Part shown: piece after piece, positions 17,549-25,984 of the stretch
Layout: each line of letters starts with the position of its first letter
How positions within the stretch are numbered: position 1 is the first letter of the stretch
Source of the DNA: Bradyrhizobium cenepequi
GTDB taxonomy: Bacteria > Pseudomonadota > Alphaproteobacteria > Rhizobiales > Xanthobacteraceae
Length of the DNA stretch: 64,000 nucleotides
Direction of reading: 5' to 3'
NCBI RefSeq assembly: GCF_020329485.1
Contig: NZ_JAGKJI010000024.1
Span: forward strand, 124,001 to 188,000
Notes under the pieces: model-generated
What the model was told of the DNA's origin: nothing
Database searches by the model: none
The model's input: the letters and a program-made list of their open reading frames with translations, nothing else
Position numbers and translations under genes: made by a program

Positions 17549-18136
17549 ATGATGAGCAACCTTTCATCGACTGCCGACGAGATTCTGGCTTGCGCGCGCT
17601 CTCTCATAATTGCCGGAGGGTACCACGGCTTCAGCTATGCGGACGTTGCGAATGTGATCGGAATCCGGAAACCAAGCATCCACCATCATTTTCCCAGCAA
17701 GGTGGACCTCGTTCGCACGTTGGTTGCTCGCTATCGCGAAGAGGCTCGGGCAGGAGTTGCCCACCTCGAACGGAATATCTCAGATCCGATCGAACTACTC
17801 CGCAGTTATACTGGGTACTGGGAAGCCTGCATCACTAGCGTGAGCGCCCCCTTTTGCGTTTGCGCGCTGCTCGCGAGTGAACTGCCTGTCTTACCAGAAG
17901 AGGTCGCACTCGAAGTCAGAGCGCATTTTCGCTGGTTGTCAAATTGGCTTGCCTCGGTGCTTGAGCGTGGCTCGCACGAGGGACGCGTGCAACTCGTGAC
18001 AACGCCGCGCGTGGAGGCCGAAACGTTCATGGCAATTGTCCACGGAGCGATGTTGTCCGCACGAGCGTATGGCGATCCAAAGATGTTCGGGACGATTCTC
18101 AATCCATTGCTAGACCAACTTTCCGCGCGGCGTTGA
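17549..18136 (+). CDS. TetR/AcrR family transcriptional regulator
   Basis: A 195-residue repressor. The N-terminal helix-turn-helix is clear (GFSYADVANVIGIRKPSIHHHFPSK, shown by ADVANVIGIRKPSIHHHF near residues 31-48), followed by a ligand-binding domain with several Cys (CITSVSAPFCVCALLASEL), which may bear on effector sensing. It most likely binds the palindrome over its own start and the matching one before the gene at 18268. Base composition is visibly less GC-rich than neighbouring sugar genes, compatible with transfer as a two-gene unit. Confidence 0.9.
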   Translation: MMSNLSSTADEILACARSLIIAGGYHGFSYADVANVIGIRKPSIHHHFPSKVDLVRTLVARYREEARAGVAHLERNISDPIELLRSYTGYWEACITSVSAPFCVCALLASELPVLPEEVALEVRAHFRWLSNWLASVLERGSHEGRVQLVTTPRVEAETFMAIVHGAMLSARAYGDPKMFGTILNPLLDQLSARR

Positions 18137-18219
18137 CGATGCACGTCTGTCTTTTCTGAGGAGCCATCGGACGGGGAGCGGCGCGCCGTCTCGGGCCAGG
18201 TGTCAGATTGCGCCGCGGA

Positions 18220-18241
18220 ATCTACCAACTAGTAGGTAAGG
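18220..18241. promoter_or_regulatory. Second copy of the TetR operator
   Basis: ATCTACC-AACTAGT-AGGTAAG at 26 bases before the start codon of the membrane-protein gene. The core TACCAACTAGTAGGTA differs from the first operator only at the positions where a palindrome tolerates change. It makes the gene downstream a probable target of the adjacent TetR protein. Confidence 0.75.
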
Positions 18242-18267
18242 ATGCCTTTTAGTCCAGAGGAGAGCAG

Positions 18268-18852
18268 ATGACAGTCCGCCCAGCAAATTCAGCCCTCACC
18301 AAGCAAGAGCAATGGTTGAAGGCTTACTACTTTGCCCGAACCGCATTCTCCGCAGCCTGGGTGGCTGCGGTGTTCACGGTCGGACAACAGTCCTCGTCGA
18401 TCGCAGCGATCCTCCTCCTCACCTATCCTGCGTGGGACGCGGCGGCCAATTATGTCGACGCATCGCGCAGCGGTGGATTGGGTGAGAATCGCACGCAGGC
18501 CCTCAATGTCTTCGTGAGTCTTGCGACGACGGTGGCGGTCGTTCTGGCTTTGCGGATGAGCATGAACTGGGTGGTCGGGGTTTTCGGTGCATGGGCGCTT
18601 CTTTCTGGACTGCTCCAACTTGGCACCGCAGTCCGGCGGTGGAAGAGCTATGGCGCACAATGGGCAATGGTGCTTAGTGGCGGCCAGTCAGCCGTGGCGG
18701 GCGGTTTGTTCATCGCGCAGGCTCAGCTGCCGACGCCGCCGTCAATCGCCAACTTGGCGGGCTATGCTGCCGTAGGCGCCTTTTACTTTTTGATTTCGGC
18801 GGTGTGGCTGACCGTGACCGGACTACGCCGCAGGGCCACGTGGATCTCCTAA
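18268..18852 (+). CDS. Multi-helix membrane protein, TetR-controlled
   Basis: A 194-residue inner-membrane protein with about six hydrophobic helices (for example FARTAFSAAWVAAVFTVG, AAILLLTYPAWDAAANYVDA, NVFVSLATTVAVVLAL, VVGVFGAWALLSGLLQLG). The plan resembles HdeD/DUF308-type or DUF4345-like small membrane proteins, but I cannot place it firmly. GAGGAGAGCAG precedes ATG 18268. It follows the TetR gene on the same strand and carries that regulator's operator. A role in the response to whatever compound the TetR binds is the natural inference. Confidence 0.75.
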   Translation: MTVRPANSALTKQEQWLKAYYFARTAFSAAWVAAVFTVGQQSSSIAAILLLTYPAWDAAANYVDASRSGGLGENRTQALNVFVSLATTVAVVLALRMSMNWVVGVFGAWALLSGLLQLGTAVRRWKSYGAQWAMVLSGGQSAVAGGLFIAQAQLPTPPSIANLAGYAAVGAFYFLISAVWLTVTGLRRRATWIS

Positions 18853-19031
18853 CGGACGAGCATCGGCACGTGTGGATGCATCGTCCCCTGAAGGTCTGGC
18901 CTGAGCAGCAGGCCCGAGGCGCTGACGGACCAGCTTATCGGCGTCGCTGAGCTCGTGACCGGTGACCACGTCGTGCGCTTCTGTGGCTTCGACGTCGGCC
19001 TTATCGATCGCAACAGGCTGTTCGCCCATTC

Positions 19032-19060
19032 GCTCACCTCTCCCTATGGGAGAGGTGAGC
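19032..19060. terminator. Bidirectional hairpin terminator
   Basis: A perfect 13-bp stem, GCTCACCTCTCCC with GGGAGAGGTGAGC, closes a TAT loop between the convergent membrane-protein and ugd genes. There is no T-tract on either side, so it may also be part of a dispersed repeat; its CTCTCCC/GGGAGAG core resembles the palindrome at 9382. Confidence 0.6.
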
Positions 19061-19101
19061 AGCTGCGTTCACCCGCAGATTCAAACAAAAGCCATCACGC
19101 T

Positions 19102-20421
19102 TTAGCTCGCCGACGGTGCCGGCCTGCCGACGCTTTCGTATTTGAATCCATGAGCGACGACGTCGCTCGGTCGATAGATGTTGCGGAGGTCGACGATGGC
19201 CGGATTGGCCATCTTCTGCTTCAAGGCCTCCAGATCGAGGGCGCGGAATTGTTCCCACTCGGTCACGATCACCAGCGCGTCGGCGCCCTCGGCGCAGCTG
19301 TACGGGCCGTCACAATAGGTGACGTCGGATAGTTCGGAGCGCGCCTGTTCGATGCCTTCCGGATCGTAAGCCCTGATCTTTGCCCCGAGATCCTGCAGGG
19401 CCGTGGTCAACGGGATCGATGGCGACTCCCGCATGTCGTCGGTGTTGGGCTTGAAGGTCAGCCCGAGCAGCGCGACGGTCTTGCCGCGCAGCGACCCGCC
19501 AAGCACCGAGGCGACCTTGCGCGCCATCGCGCGCTTGCGGTTTTCATTCACGGCCAGCACGGCTTCGACGATGCGGATCGGCGCTTCATAATCCTGCGCC
19601 GTCTTGATCAGGGCACGCGTATCCTTCGGAAAGCACGAGCCGCCAAAACCAGGGCCGGCGTGGAGGAACTTGGTGCCGATGCGATTATCAAGGCCGATGC
19701 CGCGCGCGACCTCCTGCACATCGGCGCCGACTTTCTCGGCAAGGTCGGCAATTTCATTGATGAAGGTGATCTTGGTCGCGAGGAAGGCGTTGGCAGCGTA
19801 TTTGATCAGCTCCGCGGTGCGACGGCCGGTGAACATCAGCGGCGCCTGGTTGAGGTAGAGCGGACGATAGATTTCGGCGATGCTCTTCCTGGCCCGCTCG
19901 TCGTCAGTGCCGACGACGATCCGGTCGGGATGCTTGAAGTCCCTGATCGCCGCGCCCTCGCGCAGGAATTCGGGATTGGAGGCGACCACGACGTCGGCGT
20001 CGGGATTGGCCTCGCGAATGAGTCTTTCGACCTCATCGCCAGTTCCGACCGGAACGGTCGATTTGGTGATGACGACAGTGAAATCCTTCAGGCTCCCAGC
20101 AATCTCGCGCGCCGCGGCGTAGACGTAGCTGAGGTCCGCGTGACCATCGCCCCGCCGCGACGGGGTTCCGACCGCTATGAAAACGGCGTCGGAGTGAGAG
20201 ACGGGCTCGGCGAGCTCGGTCGTGAACGACAGCCGTCCAGCCCGGGTGTTGGCTTCCACCAACCGATCCAGATCCGGTTCAAAGATCGGAATCTCGCCCC
20301 GCGTGAGTGCCGCGATCTTTTCCGCGTTCTTGTCGACACAGGTCACCTGATGGCCGAAGTCCGCAAAGCAGGCGCCAGAGACCAGACCGACGTAACCCGT
20401 GCCCACCATTGTTATTCGCAT
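19102..20421 (-). CDS. ugd: UDP-glucose 6-dehydrogenase
   Basis: A 439-residue NAD-dependent enzyme that oxidises UDP-glucose twice to UDP-glucuronate. Visible features: the Rossmann motif GTGYVGLVSG at residues 7-16, SNPEFLREG near 148-156, the substrate-binding FLHAGPGFGG and the catalytic cysteine at residue 263 (GGSCFPKD), and the C-terminal GLTFKPNTDDMRESPS. Length is normal. It precedes rfbB on the same strand with a 154-base gap and supplies the substrate of the epimerase at 16229. Confidence 0.95.
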   Translation of the reverse strand: MRITMVGTGYVGLVSGACFADFGHQVTCVDKNAEKIAALTRGEIPIFEPDLDRLVEANTRAGRLSFTTELAEPVSHSDAVFIAVGTPSRRGDGHADLSYVYAAAREIAGSLKDFTVVITKSTVPVGTGDEVERLIREANPDADVVVASNPEFLREGAAIRDFKHPDRIVVGTDDERARKSIAEIYRPLYLNQAPLMFTGRRTAELIKYAANAFLATKITFINEIADLAEKVGADVQEVARGIGLDNRIGTKFLHAGPGFGGSCFPKDTRALIKTAQDYEAPIRIVEAVLAVNENRKRAMARKVASVLGGSLRGKTVALLGLTFKPNTDDMRESPSIPLTTALQDLGAKIRAYDPEGIEQARSELSDVTYCDGPYSCAEGADALVIVTEWEQFRALDLEALKQKMANPAIVDLRNIYRPSDVVAHGFKYESVGRPAPSAS

Positions 20422-20575
20422 ATCGGACCTTGAAACCTTTTCCTAAGTGGATCGCCTGCGCTGAGGCGCGTGTGGATGCGTCACGCTGTGACTTGAAATG
20501 TCATAGCTGAACCATTTCCATGATGACCAAATGACGGCCAAAGACAATCCCCAGCCCCGTTTGCGGGGTTGAGGC

Positions 20576-21640
20576 CTATCCTAGCCCAATGCGGGCGCGT
20601 TGGTAGCCGTGGTCGAGGATGGCCTGCCACCAGGCACGATTGTCGCAGAACCAGCGCGCCGTTTTCGCGATGCCGCTTTCGAATGTTTCCTGCGCTTTCC
20701 ATCCCAATTCGCGTTCCAGCTTGGAGGCGTCGATAGCATAGCGGCGGTCGTGGCCGGGGCGGTCGGCGACGAAGGTGATCAGGTCACGGCGCCGACCCTG
20801 CGCGCTCGGTGCGATCTCGTCGAGGAGATCGCAGATGGTTTCGACCACATGCAGGTTGCTACGCTCGTTGCGGCCACCGACATTGTAGGTCTCCCCGACC
20901 GTGCCGCGCTCGAGCACCAGCGTGAGCGCCTTGGCGTGATCCTCGACATAGAGCCAGTCACGGATGTTCTTTCCATCGCCATAGACGGGCAGGGGCTCGC
21001 CCGCCAGGCCCTTGATGATCATGTGCGGGATCAGCTTTTCCGGGAAATGATAGGGACCGTAATTGTTCGAACAGTTGGTGACCAGCGTCTGCAAATCGTA
21101 AGTCTCGCGCCAGGCGCGCACCAGATGGTCGGAGGACGCCTTGCTCGCCGAATAGGGCGAGTTCGGCGCATACGCCGTCGTCTCCGTGAAGAAGCCGTTG
21201 TCGCCGAGCGAGCCGAACACCTCGTCGGTCGAGATGTGCAGGAAGCGGAAGCGTGCACGTCTCTCGGGCGACAGCGTCCGCCAATGGCGCAACGCTTCCT
21301 GCAGGATGGTGAAGGTGCCGACGATGTTGGTCTGGATGAATTCGCCGGGACCATCGATCGAGCGATCGACATGGCTCTCGGCGGCGAGGTTCATCACCGC
21401 GTCGGGCTGGTATCTCTCGAACAGGCGGCGCAGCCCGGCGCCGTCGCAAATGCATTGCTTCTCGAAACTGTAGTTCAGGTTCTGAGCGGCGCCGGGCAGC
21501 GAATTGGGGTTCGCTGCGTAAGTCAGCTTGTCGATATTGACGACGCGGGCATGGGTGTCGCGCAGCAGGTGGCGCACGACGGCGGAGCCGATAAAACCCG
21601 CACCGCCCGTGACAAAGATGGTCGAACCCTTGAAACGCAT
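20576..21640 (-). CDS. rfbB: dTDP-glucose 4,6-dehydratase
   Basis: A 354-residue SDR enzyme producing dTDP-4-keto-6-deoxyglucose, the second step of dTDP-rhamnose and related sugars. N-terminal TGGAGFIGSAVVRHLL is the NAD site; HISTDEVFGS and the YSASKASSDHL motif (Tyr and Lys of catalysis) are typical of RfbB/RmlB, as is NCSNNYGPYHFPEKLIPHMI. Twelve bases downstream of rfbA, so the two are co-transcribed as rfbA-rfbB. rfbC and rfbD are not in the window. Confidence 0.95.
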   Translation of the reverse strand: MRFKGSTIFVTGGAGFIGSAVVRHLLRDTHARVVNIDKLTYAANPNSLPGAAQNLNYSFEKQCICDGAGLRRLFERYQPDAVMNLAAESHVDRSIDGPGEFIQTNIVGTFTILQEALRHWRTLSPERRARFRFLHISTDEVFGSLGDNGFFTETTAYAPNSPYSASKASSDHLVRAWRETYDLQTLVTNCSNNYGPYHFPEKLIPHMIIKGLAGEPLPVYGDGKNIRDWLYVEDHAKALTLVLERGTVGETYNVGGRNERSNLHVVETICDLLDEIAPSAQGRRRDLITFVADRPGHDRRYAIDASKLERELGWKAQETFESGIAKTARWFCDNRAWWQAILDHGYQRARIGLG

Positions 21641-21652
21641 GGTGAGCTGCCT

Positions 21653-22528
21653 CTAATGCTCAAATGAACGATAAACGGACATTAAATATTCGCCGTAGCT
21701 GCTCTTGGCGGTCTTCTGCGCCACCCGGGCGAACGCCTGCAGCGAGATGTAGCCCTGGCGCAGTGCGATCTCCTCCGGGCAAGCGATGCGCAGCCCCTGG
21801 CGCTGTTCGAGGATCTGGACGAAATAGCTGGCGTCGACCAGCGAGGCATGCGTGCCTGTGTCGAGCCAGGCAAAACCGCGGCCGAGCACCTCGACATAGA
21901 GATCGCCGCGCTCGAGGTAGGCGTTGTTGACGTCGGTGATCTCGATCTCGCCGCGCGCCGACGGCTTGACCTTGGCCGCGATGTCGACGACGTCGTTGTC
22001 GTAGAAATACAGCCCCGTGACGGCGACATTGGACTTCGGCTGCTTCGGCTTCTCCTCGATCGAGAGGGCGCGGCCTCTATTGTCGAGTTCGATCACGCCG
22101 TACTGCTCGGGCGTTTTCACGACATAGCCGAATACGGTGGCGCCCTTCCGGCGCAGCGATGCCGCGGACAGCATCTCCGGCAGACCGTGCCCGTAGAAGA
22201 TGTTGTCGCCCAGTATCAAGGCGACGGGGTCGGTGCCGATAAAATCCCGGCCGACGATGAAGGCGTCCGCAAGCCCGCGTGGCGTCTCCTGCGTGGCATA
22301 GGAAAAGCGCACGCCGATATCGCTGCCGTCGCCGAGCAGCCGCTGAAACAGCGGCTTGTCCTGCGGCGTCGAGATGATCAGGATGTCGCGGATGCCGCCC
22401 AGCATCAGCGTCGACAGCGGATAGTAGATCATCGGCTTGTCGAACACGGGCAACAGCTGCTTTGAGACCACGGTCGTCGCCGGGTAGAGGCGCGACCCCG
22501 TCCCGCCGGCGAGGATAATGCCCTTCAT
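21653..22528 (-). CDS. rfbA: Glucose-1-phosphate thymidylyltransferase
   Basis: A 291-residue nucleotidyltransferase that makes dTDP-glucose from glucose-1-phosphate and dTTP. MKGIILAGGTGSRLYP is the nucleotide-binding start with the catalytic GGxGxRL motif; KQLLPVFDKPMIYYPLS and LGDNIFYGHGL follow in the expected order, as does the EIEITDVN segment near residue 195. First gene of the rfbA-rfbB pair, read away from a strikingly AT-rich upstream region. Confidence 0.95.
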   Translation of the reverse strand: MKGIILAGGTGSRLYPATTVVSKQLLPVFDKPMIYYPLSTLMLGGIRDILIISTPQDKPLFQRLLGDGSDIGVRFSYATQETPRGLADAFIVGRDFIGTDPVALILGDNIFYGHGLPEMLSAASLRRKGATVFGYVVKTPEQYGVIELDNRGRALSIEEKPKQPKSNVAVTGLYFYDNDVVDIAAKVKPSARGEIEITDVNNAYLERGDLYVEVLGRGFAWLDTGTHASLVDASYFVQILEQRQGLRIACPEEIALRQGYISLQAFARVAQKTAKSSYGEYLMSVYRSFEH

Positions 22529-23093
22529 GATCTCAATCCCGATTTAATTAGAGCGTGTTATAAATAATCCGATTTCGATATATAAATAAAGCTATATTTA
22601 ATATTAATATTATTGCGCATTATGTGGCCGTAGCTATTTTCAGGAATCTAGCCAGAACCGATCTCCCCGCTACACCGGGGAGCCGCATAGCGCAGATATT
22701 CGTGCATCGGGATATTTGGGGACCGCAGGCGGCTTAAGCTGCGGGTGAAGGCGGCGAGTCGCGGTGGTACTGATTGTTCCCTGCACCGCCGCGCCGAGGA
22801 AGGAACCGTCGGCTCCGTGCGGGAACTCTCTCATCACTATGAAGCCGCACGCCTCTCGCGTCAGATAGCGGGCGAGGTCAGCCTGGTGAGCCCGCCTGCA
22901 GAAGCCGTTGGCTGACTACTAACGTCGCGCCAGAGCCCTGAACTTCAGCAGGATTTGCCGGCCCGAGTGGCCTGCACATACAGACCCCAAGCGAAGTGCT
23001 TGACGACAGCTTGGATAATTCGCACATCCAGACGAACCGTCCGACGAACGGTATGAATGCCCGCGATTTTAGTCGCAAATCGATCAGATAATT
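22529..23093. promoter_or_regulatory. AT-rich upstream region of rfbA, no gene seen
   Basis: The first ~95 bases before rfbA (about 22535-22625) are almost only A and T, including AATATTAATATTATT, in a genome segment otherwise near 65 percent GC. Such islands are typical binding sites of nucleoid-type repressors; in rhizobia the Ros/MucR proteins fill that role for polysaccharide genes (inference). A small hairpin CTCCCCG/CGGGGAG is at 22663-22682. The remaining 400 bases hold no frame with protein-like composition. Confidence 0.5.
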
Positions 23094-23528
23094 ATGGTCT
23101 CACGCCCGAGTATCCGCGTCGCCCGAAAAGCCCACTCCAAAGCTGAGGCGGATTTTGCCACCTGGCTTATGATGGCCAAGCTCGGGAGCTTCGATGACTT
23201 GCCTCCGAATGCGCAAGCGTTCTTGCTCGACTATCGAGCGAGGCTTGAGCGGATGAGCGAGGCCGAGTCGAAAGGGGTGGCAGTGCGCGAGGTCTACGCG
23301 AGGTATTATAGCGAGATGGGAGGCGTGGGCGCCGCGCCAGAACTGGAAGCCGTCGCTGCATCCGTGGACAACGGCTCAGTGCGGTCGCAGAGCCCGCGTC
23401 AGCCTCCACCAGCTCGGCTGGCCGCGACCACGTCCGACAGGCCGGCCGCCCGAAAATCGGTGCCGGCCCTGCTGATCTTTGCGGCCATGGTGGCTCTGAT
23501 TGCCGCCTACAAGCTCCTGATGGATTGA
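23094..23528 (+). CDS. Hypothetical protein with C-terminal anchor, 144 aa
   Basis: A charged N-terminal domain of about 85 residues (SIRVARKAHSKAEADFATWLMMAKLGSF...) is followed by a low-complexity Ser/Pro/Arg linker and one transmembrane helix at the very end (ALLIFAAMVALIAAYKLLM), so it is a tail-anchored protein with a cytoplasmic head. I do not recognise the head domain. Starts at ATG 23094 right after an A/T-rich stretch. Function unknown. Confidence 0.55.
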   Translation: MVSRPSIRVARKAHSKAEADFATWLMMAKLGSFDDLPPNAQAFLLDYRARLERMSEAESKGVAVREVYARYYSEMGGVGAAPELEAVAASVDNGSVRSQSPRQPPPARLAATTSDRPAARKSVPALLIFAAMVALIAAYKLLMD

Positions 23529-23588
23529 GCGGCCAACGAGGCCGTCATCAATCATCCCACCGACGAGGGAGCCAATCCAGTCCGTATG

Positions 23589-23801
23589 TCATGACAGGGA
23601 TTGCCTGACGCCGGTCGGGCGGCCAAGCCGGGATGCTTCGACTGGAGCAATTTCTCCATCGAGCCAGTCTTGTTCTCGCGCCAGAGCCCTCCAAGCATCT
23701 TCCATGCGCTTGAAGTGTGCCTTCGCCTGTTTGTCGGTTGTCCGCTTTGCAAGCTTGGAGCAGGTCACCGCGTTATCCAGGAGATGTTGCGATTGCTTCA
23801 T
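23589..23801 (-). CDS. Small conserved helical protein, 70 aa
   Basis: A soluble helical protein (MKQSQHLLDNAVTCSKLAK...) with the pattern TTDKQAKAHFKRMEDAWRALAREQDWLDG, a type seen repeatedly as small Bradyrhizobium hypotheticals from memory. AGGAGG is seven bases before ATG 23801, so this start is preferred over the one 17 codons upstream. Function unknown. Confidence 0.65.
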   Translation of the reverse strand: MKQSQHLLDNAVTCSKLAKRTTDKQAKAHFKRMEDAWRALAREQDWLDGEIAPVEASRLGRPTGVRQSLS

Positions 23802-24147
23802 GGAACGTCCTCCTCTTCGAGAAAAACGTAAGCAATCAGCAAGGCCATTCAACGAAACTTCCGTGACGATTTCGTCACGCTCATGAACACCTGTTCATCG
23901 TGAATTCGCGGCATCGGGTAAGGGACGAGCAGCGTGCCTCGAGGCAGCTTTGGATCACAACTGGTAAAGCTCGGATCGAGCAAATGCTTTCTGCTCAGCT
24001 TCAAGGGTTGACGTCTCACCGTATGCGCCCCCGACCAATGCGCCGTAGCAGGGCGCTGAACTGGGGATCGAGCGCCTGGTCCATCGGCTGAATTTGTCGA
24101 AGAGCACCGCCTCTGCCCCGGTGTTGCGTAAAGCCGAAATTGACACT
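23802..24147. other. Gene-poor interval
   Basis: Between the 70-residue protein and the phosphatase gene I see only short overlapping frames with no recognisable domain and no shared codon bias. GTGACGATTTCGTCAC at 23862-23877 is a near-palindrome of unknown meaning. No RNA gene was recognised. Confidence 0.4.
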
Positions 24148-24948
24148 TCAAATCGCGAGCAGACTGTCGCCCTGTATCGTCAGCAGCGTCAAGTTGCCGG
24201 TCGCATATGCGCCCGTATCGATGTTGATGCGGTTCGGCCGAACATCCGGCGCGCTGACGGGCGTGTGTCCGTGAACGATGTATTTGCCGAATCGCTCTTC
24301 GGAATTGAGGAATTCGTCCCTGATCCAGAGCAGATCCTGCTCGTGCTGCTTGTCGAGCGAAACGCCGGGACGAACGCCGGCGTGGACGAAGAAGAAGTCC
24401 CCGCAGGTGAACGAAGTCGGCAACTGCTCGAGGAATGCAAGGTGCTCGGGCGGCAAGGCGCGCTTCAACCCCTCGATGAACTCGACCTGCTCTTGCGCCG
24501 TCGGGTTCATGGTCGGGGTCACGCCATAGGACATCAGTGTCAACAGGCCGCCATAGTGGCGCCACTCCTGCAGTTTGGCGGGATCCTTCAGCACGTCAAG
24601 CAGGAAGACCTCGTGGTTGCCCTTGAGGCAGACCGTCTCATGACTTTGGCTGCGCTGGATCAGGAGATCGAGCACGGCCCGCGATTGGGGACCGCGATCG
24701 ATGTAATCGCCGAGAAAGACCTGGATGGCGCGCTCCGGCGCCGAACGGTCGAGATCAACGTCAATGACAGTTAAGAGCGATTGAAGGAGATCGGCGCGTC
24801 CGTGGACGTCTCCGATCGCGTAGACGCGGACGCCATCGGGAAGCCGAGGCTTGATGTAGTTGGGAAAGCGTCGGGTAAGGCCCATCCTTAAGCCAGCTGC
24901 CTGCTTCTGAAGCCGATCAATGTCGTGACGGCTCTTATCAAAGCTCAT
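24148..24948 (-). CDS. PPP-family serine/threonine phosphatase
   Basis: A 266-residue calcineurin-like metallophosphoesterase of the bacterial PPP type. All metal-site motifs are present in order: GDVHGRADLL near 47, GDYIDRGPQS near 80, LKGNHEVFLL near 108, FVHAGVRPG near 187 and VHGHTPV near 225. It should dephosphorylate Ser/Thr phosphoproteins or small phospho-compounds in the cytosol. It is in the neighbourhood of sugar-nucleotide genes, where such phosphatases are often found in rhizobia, but the link is only positional. Confidence 0.88.
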   Translation of the reverse strand: MSFDKSRHDIDRLQKQAAGLRMGLTRRFPNYIKPRLPDGVRVYAIGDVHGRADLLQSLLTVIDVDLDRSAPERAIQVFLGDYIDRGPQSRAVLDLLIQRSQSHETVCLKGNHEVFLLDVLKDPAKLQEWRHYGGLLTLMSYGVTPTMNPTAQEQVEFIEGLKRALPPEHLAFLEQLPTSFTCGDFFFVHAGVRPGVSLDKQHEQDLLWIRDEFLNSEERFGKYIVHGHTPVSAPDVRPNRINIDTGAYATGNLTLLTIQGDSLLAI

Positions 24949-25140
24949 TTCCTACCGAAATGTTAATTGTTTCAGAGGGAGTAGCCTCCGCCCTGTCTCC
25001 TTGAAAGTTCCCCGCAGCAAGAAACGGCGACTGCAGAATGGGCGGAGATGCAACGAGTTCTGGCGGTTGCCGCCAGCTTCGCGATCGGCGGCAGCAGGAT
25101 GAGGATTTAATCGGCACGCAATGAAACTGCGCGGGGCCAT

Positions 25141-25506
25141 TCAGCGGATCAAATTCGATGCGCCGATATCATCCACGCAGTTTGTCATATGCGGGTCGTG
25201 CGGCATTTGCGCATCGCGGCTCCGATTGCAACTGCCGCTTTCCGTGGGCGGATGGACAGCAACGCGGGTTGCCCGCACCTGCGAAATGGCGAAGCCAGTG
25301 AACGATCCGAACAGGTATCCGCCATGGAGGGTAAGCGTGCCGATCGCAAAGCAGGTGAGGCTCTCGAGCAGCGTCAAGGAAAGGACCGGGACGCTCAGGA
25401 GTATGATTGCGCCGGTCGCAAGCGTCAGCGGCAGAAGGACAGGCACCCTAAAGCGCAATCCGAAGACGGCGCCAAAGAGAAAGCTGCATACCGCGACCTG
25501 AGCCAT
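25141..25506 (-). CDS. Small membrane protein, 121 aa
   Basis: About 70 residues at the N terminus are hydrophobic and form two to three helices (QVAVCSFLFGAVFGLRFRV, LLPLTLATGAIILLSVPVLSL, CFAIGTLTLHGGYLFGSFTGF); the remainder is polar and probably disordered. The hydrophobic part resembles small Bradyrhizobium membrane proteins found near exopolysaccharide genes, as I recall. Start taken at ATG 25506; a GTG three codons upstream is also possible. Function unknown. Confidence 0.6.
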   Translation of the reverse strand: MAQVAVCSFLFGAVFGLRFRVPVLLPLTLATGAIILLSVPVLSLTLLESLTCFAIGTLTLHGGYLFGSFTGFAISQVRATRVAVHPPTESGSCNRSRDAQMPHDPHMTNCVDDIGASNLIR

Positions 25507-25686
25507 ACGAGGCACTCCCGTTTCGGAGTGTCGGTCGCAGACCTTAAAACGCGCTTAATTCGGCAGGCAGATCGCGGCATGCTGGGATTTGCAAAGCCCA
25601 TTTTTGCATTGTTGCAAAATTAGAATTCCGCTGCTAGTAACCTCCTGTTTATTTTACATTTTAAATAGTATCGTACAGGTAAGTAT

Positions 25687-25971
25687 ATGAGTGGTTGTAA
25701 GGTTATTTCAGCCGAGGCTTTGGTCGAACGAGTCGAGCTGATGACTCGCCGTATTGCTCAACTTCACAATCTTCGCAAACTGGTGCGTGAGGCCGAAGGG
25801 ATCGCGCTTGCGAGGCGAGCGAAACATATCAGGCCGCGAAGCGCCAGGCGACGAAATCGTAGGCACACAAGTCGGTCGCTGTACCCCAACGGGCCAGCTT
25901 GTCCGATCTCAGTGGTTCGCCACCTGCATCAATATCAGCCAGCGTCCCTGCGCGTCCGGGCGAACGATTAG
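25687..25971 (+). CDS. Possible small protein, 94 aa
   Basis: Opens at ATG 25687 after ACAGGTAAGTAT in an AT-rich upstream region. The first 45 residues (SAEALVERVELMTRRIAQLHNLRKLVREAEG) are a plausible amphipathic helix pair; the second half is Arg/His-rich and looks like read-through of another frame, so the gene may be frameshifted or shorter in reality. It runs tail to tail with galE, with 13 bases between stops. Confidence 0.35.
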   Translation: MSGCKVISAEALVERVELMTRRIAQLHNLRKLVREAEGIALARRAKHIRPRSARRRNRRHTSRSLYPNGPACPISVVRHLHQYQPASLRVRAND

Positions 25972-25984
25972 GAATGCGTCACGA

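Noticed and set aside
22878..23078. 66-codon frame on the minus strand upstream of rfbA
   Set aside because: No ribosome-binding site, no domain and mixed composition.
23849..24565. 238-codon frame on the minus strand overlapping the phosphatase gene
   Set aside because: It is a shifted frame of the phosphatase region in which no motif is conserved; the true frame carries all PPP motifs.
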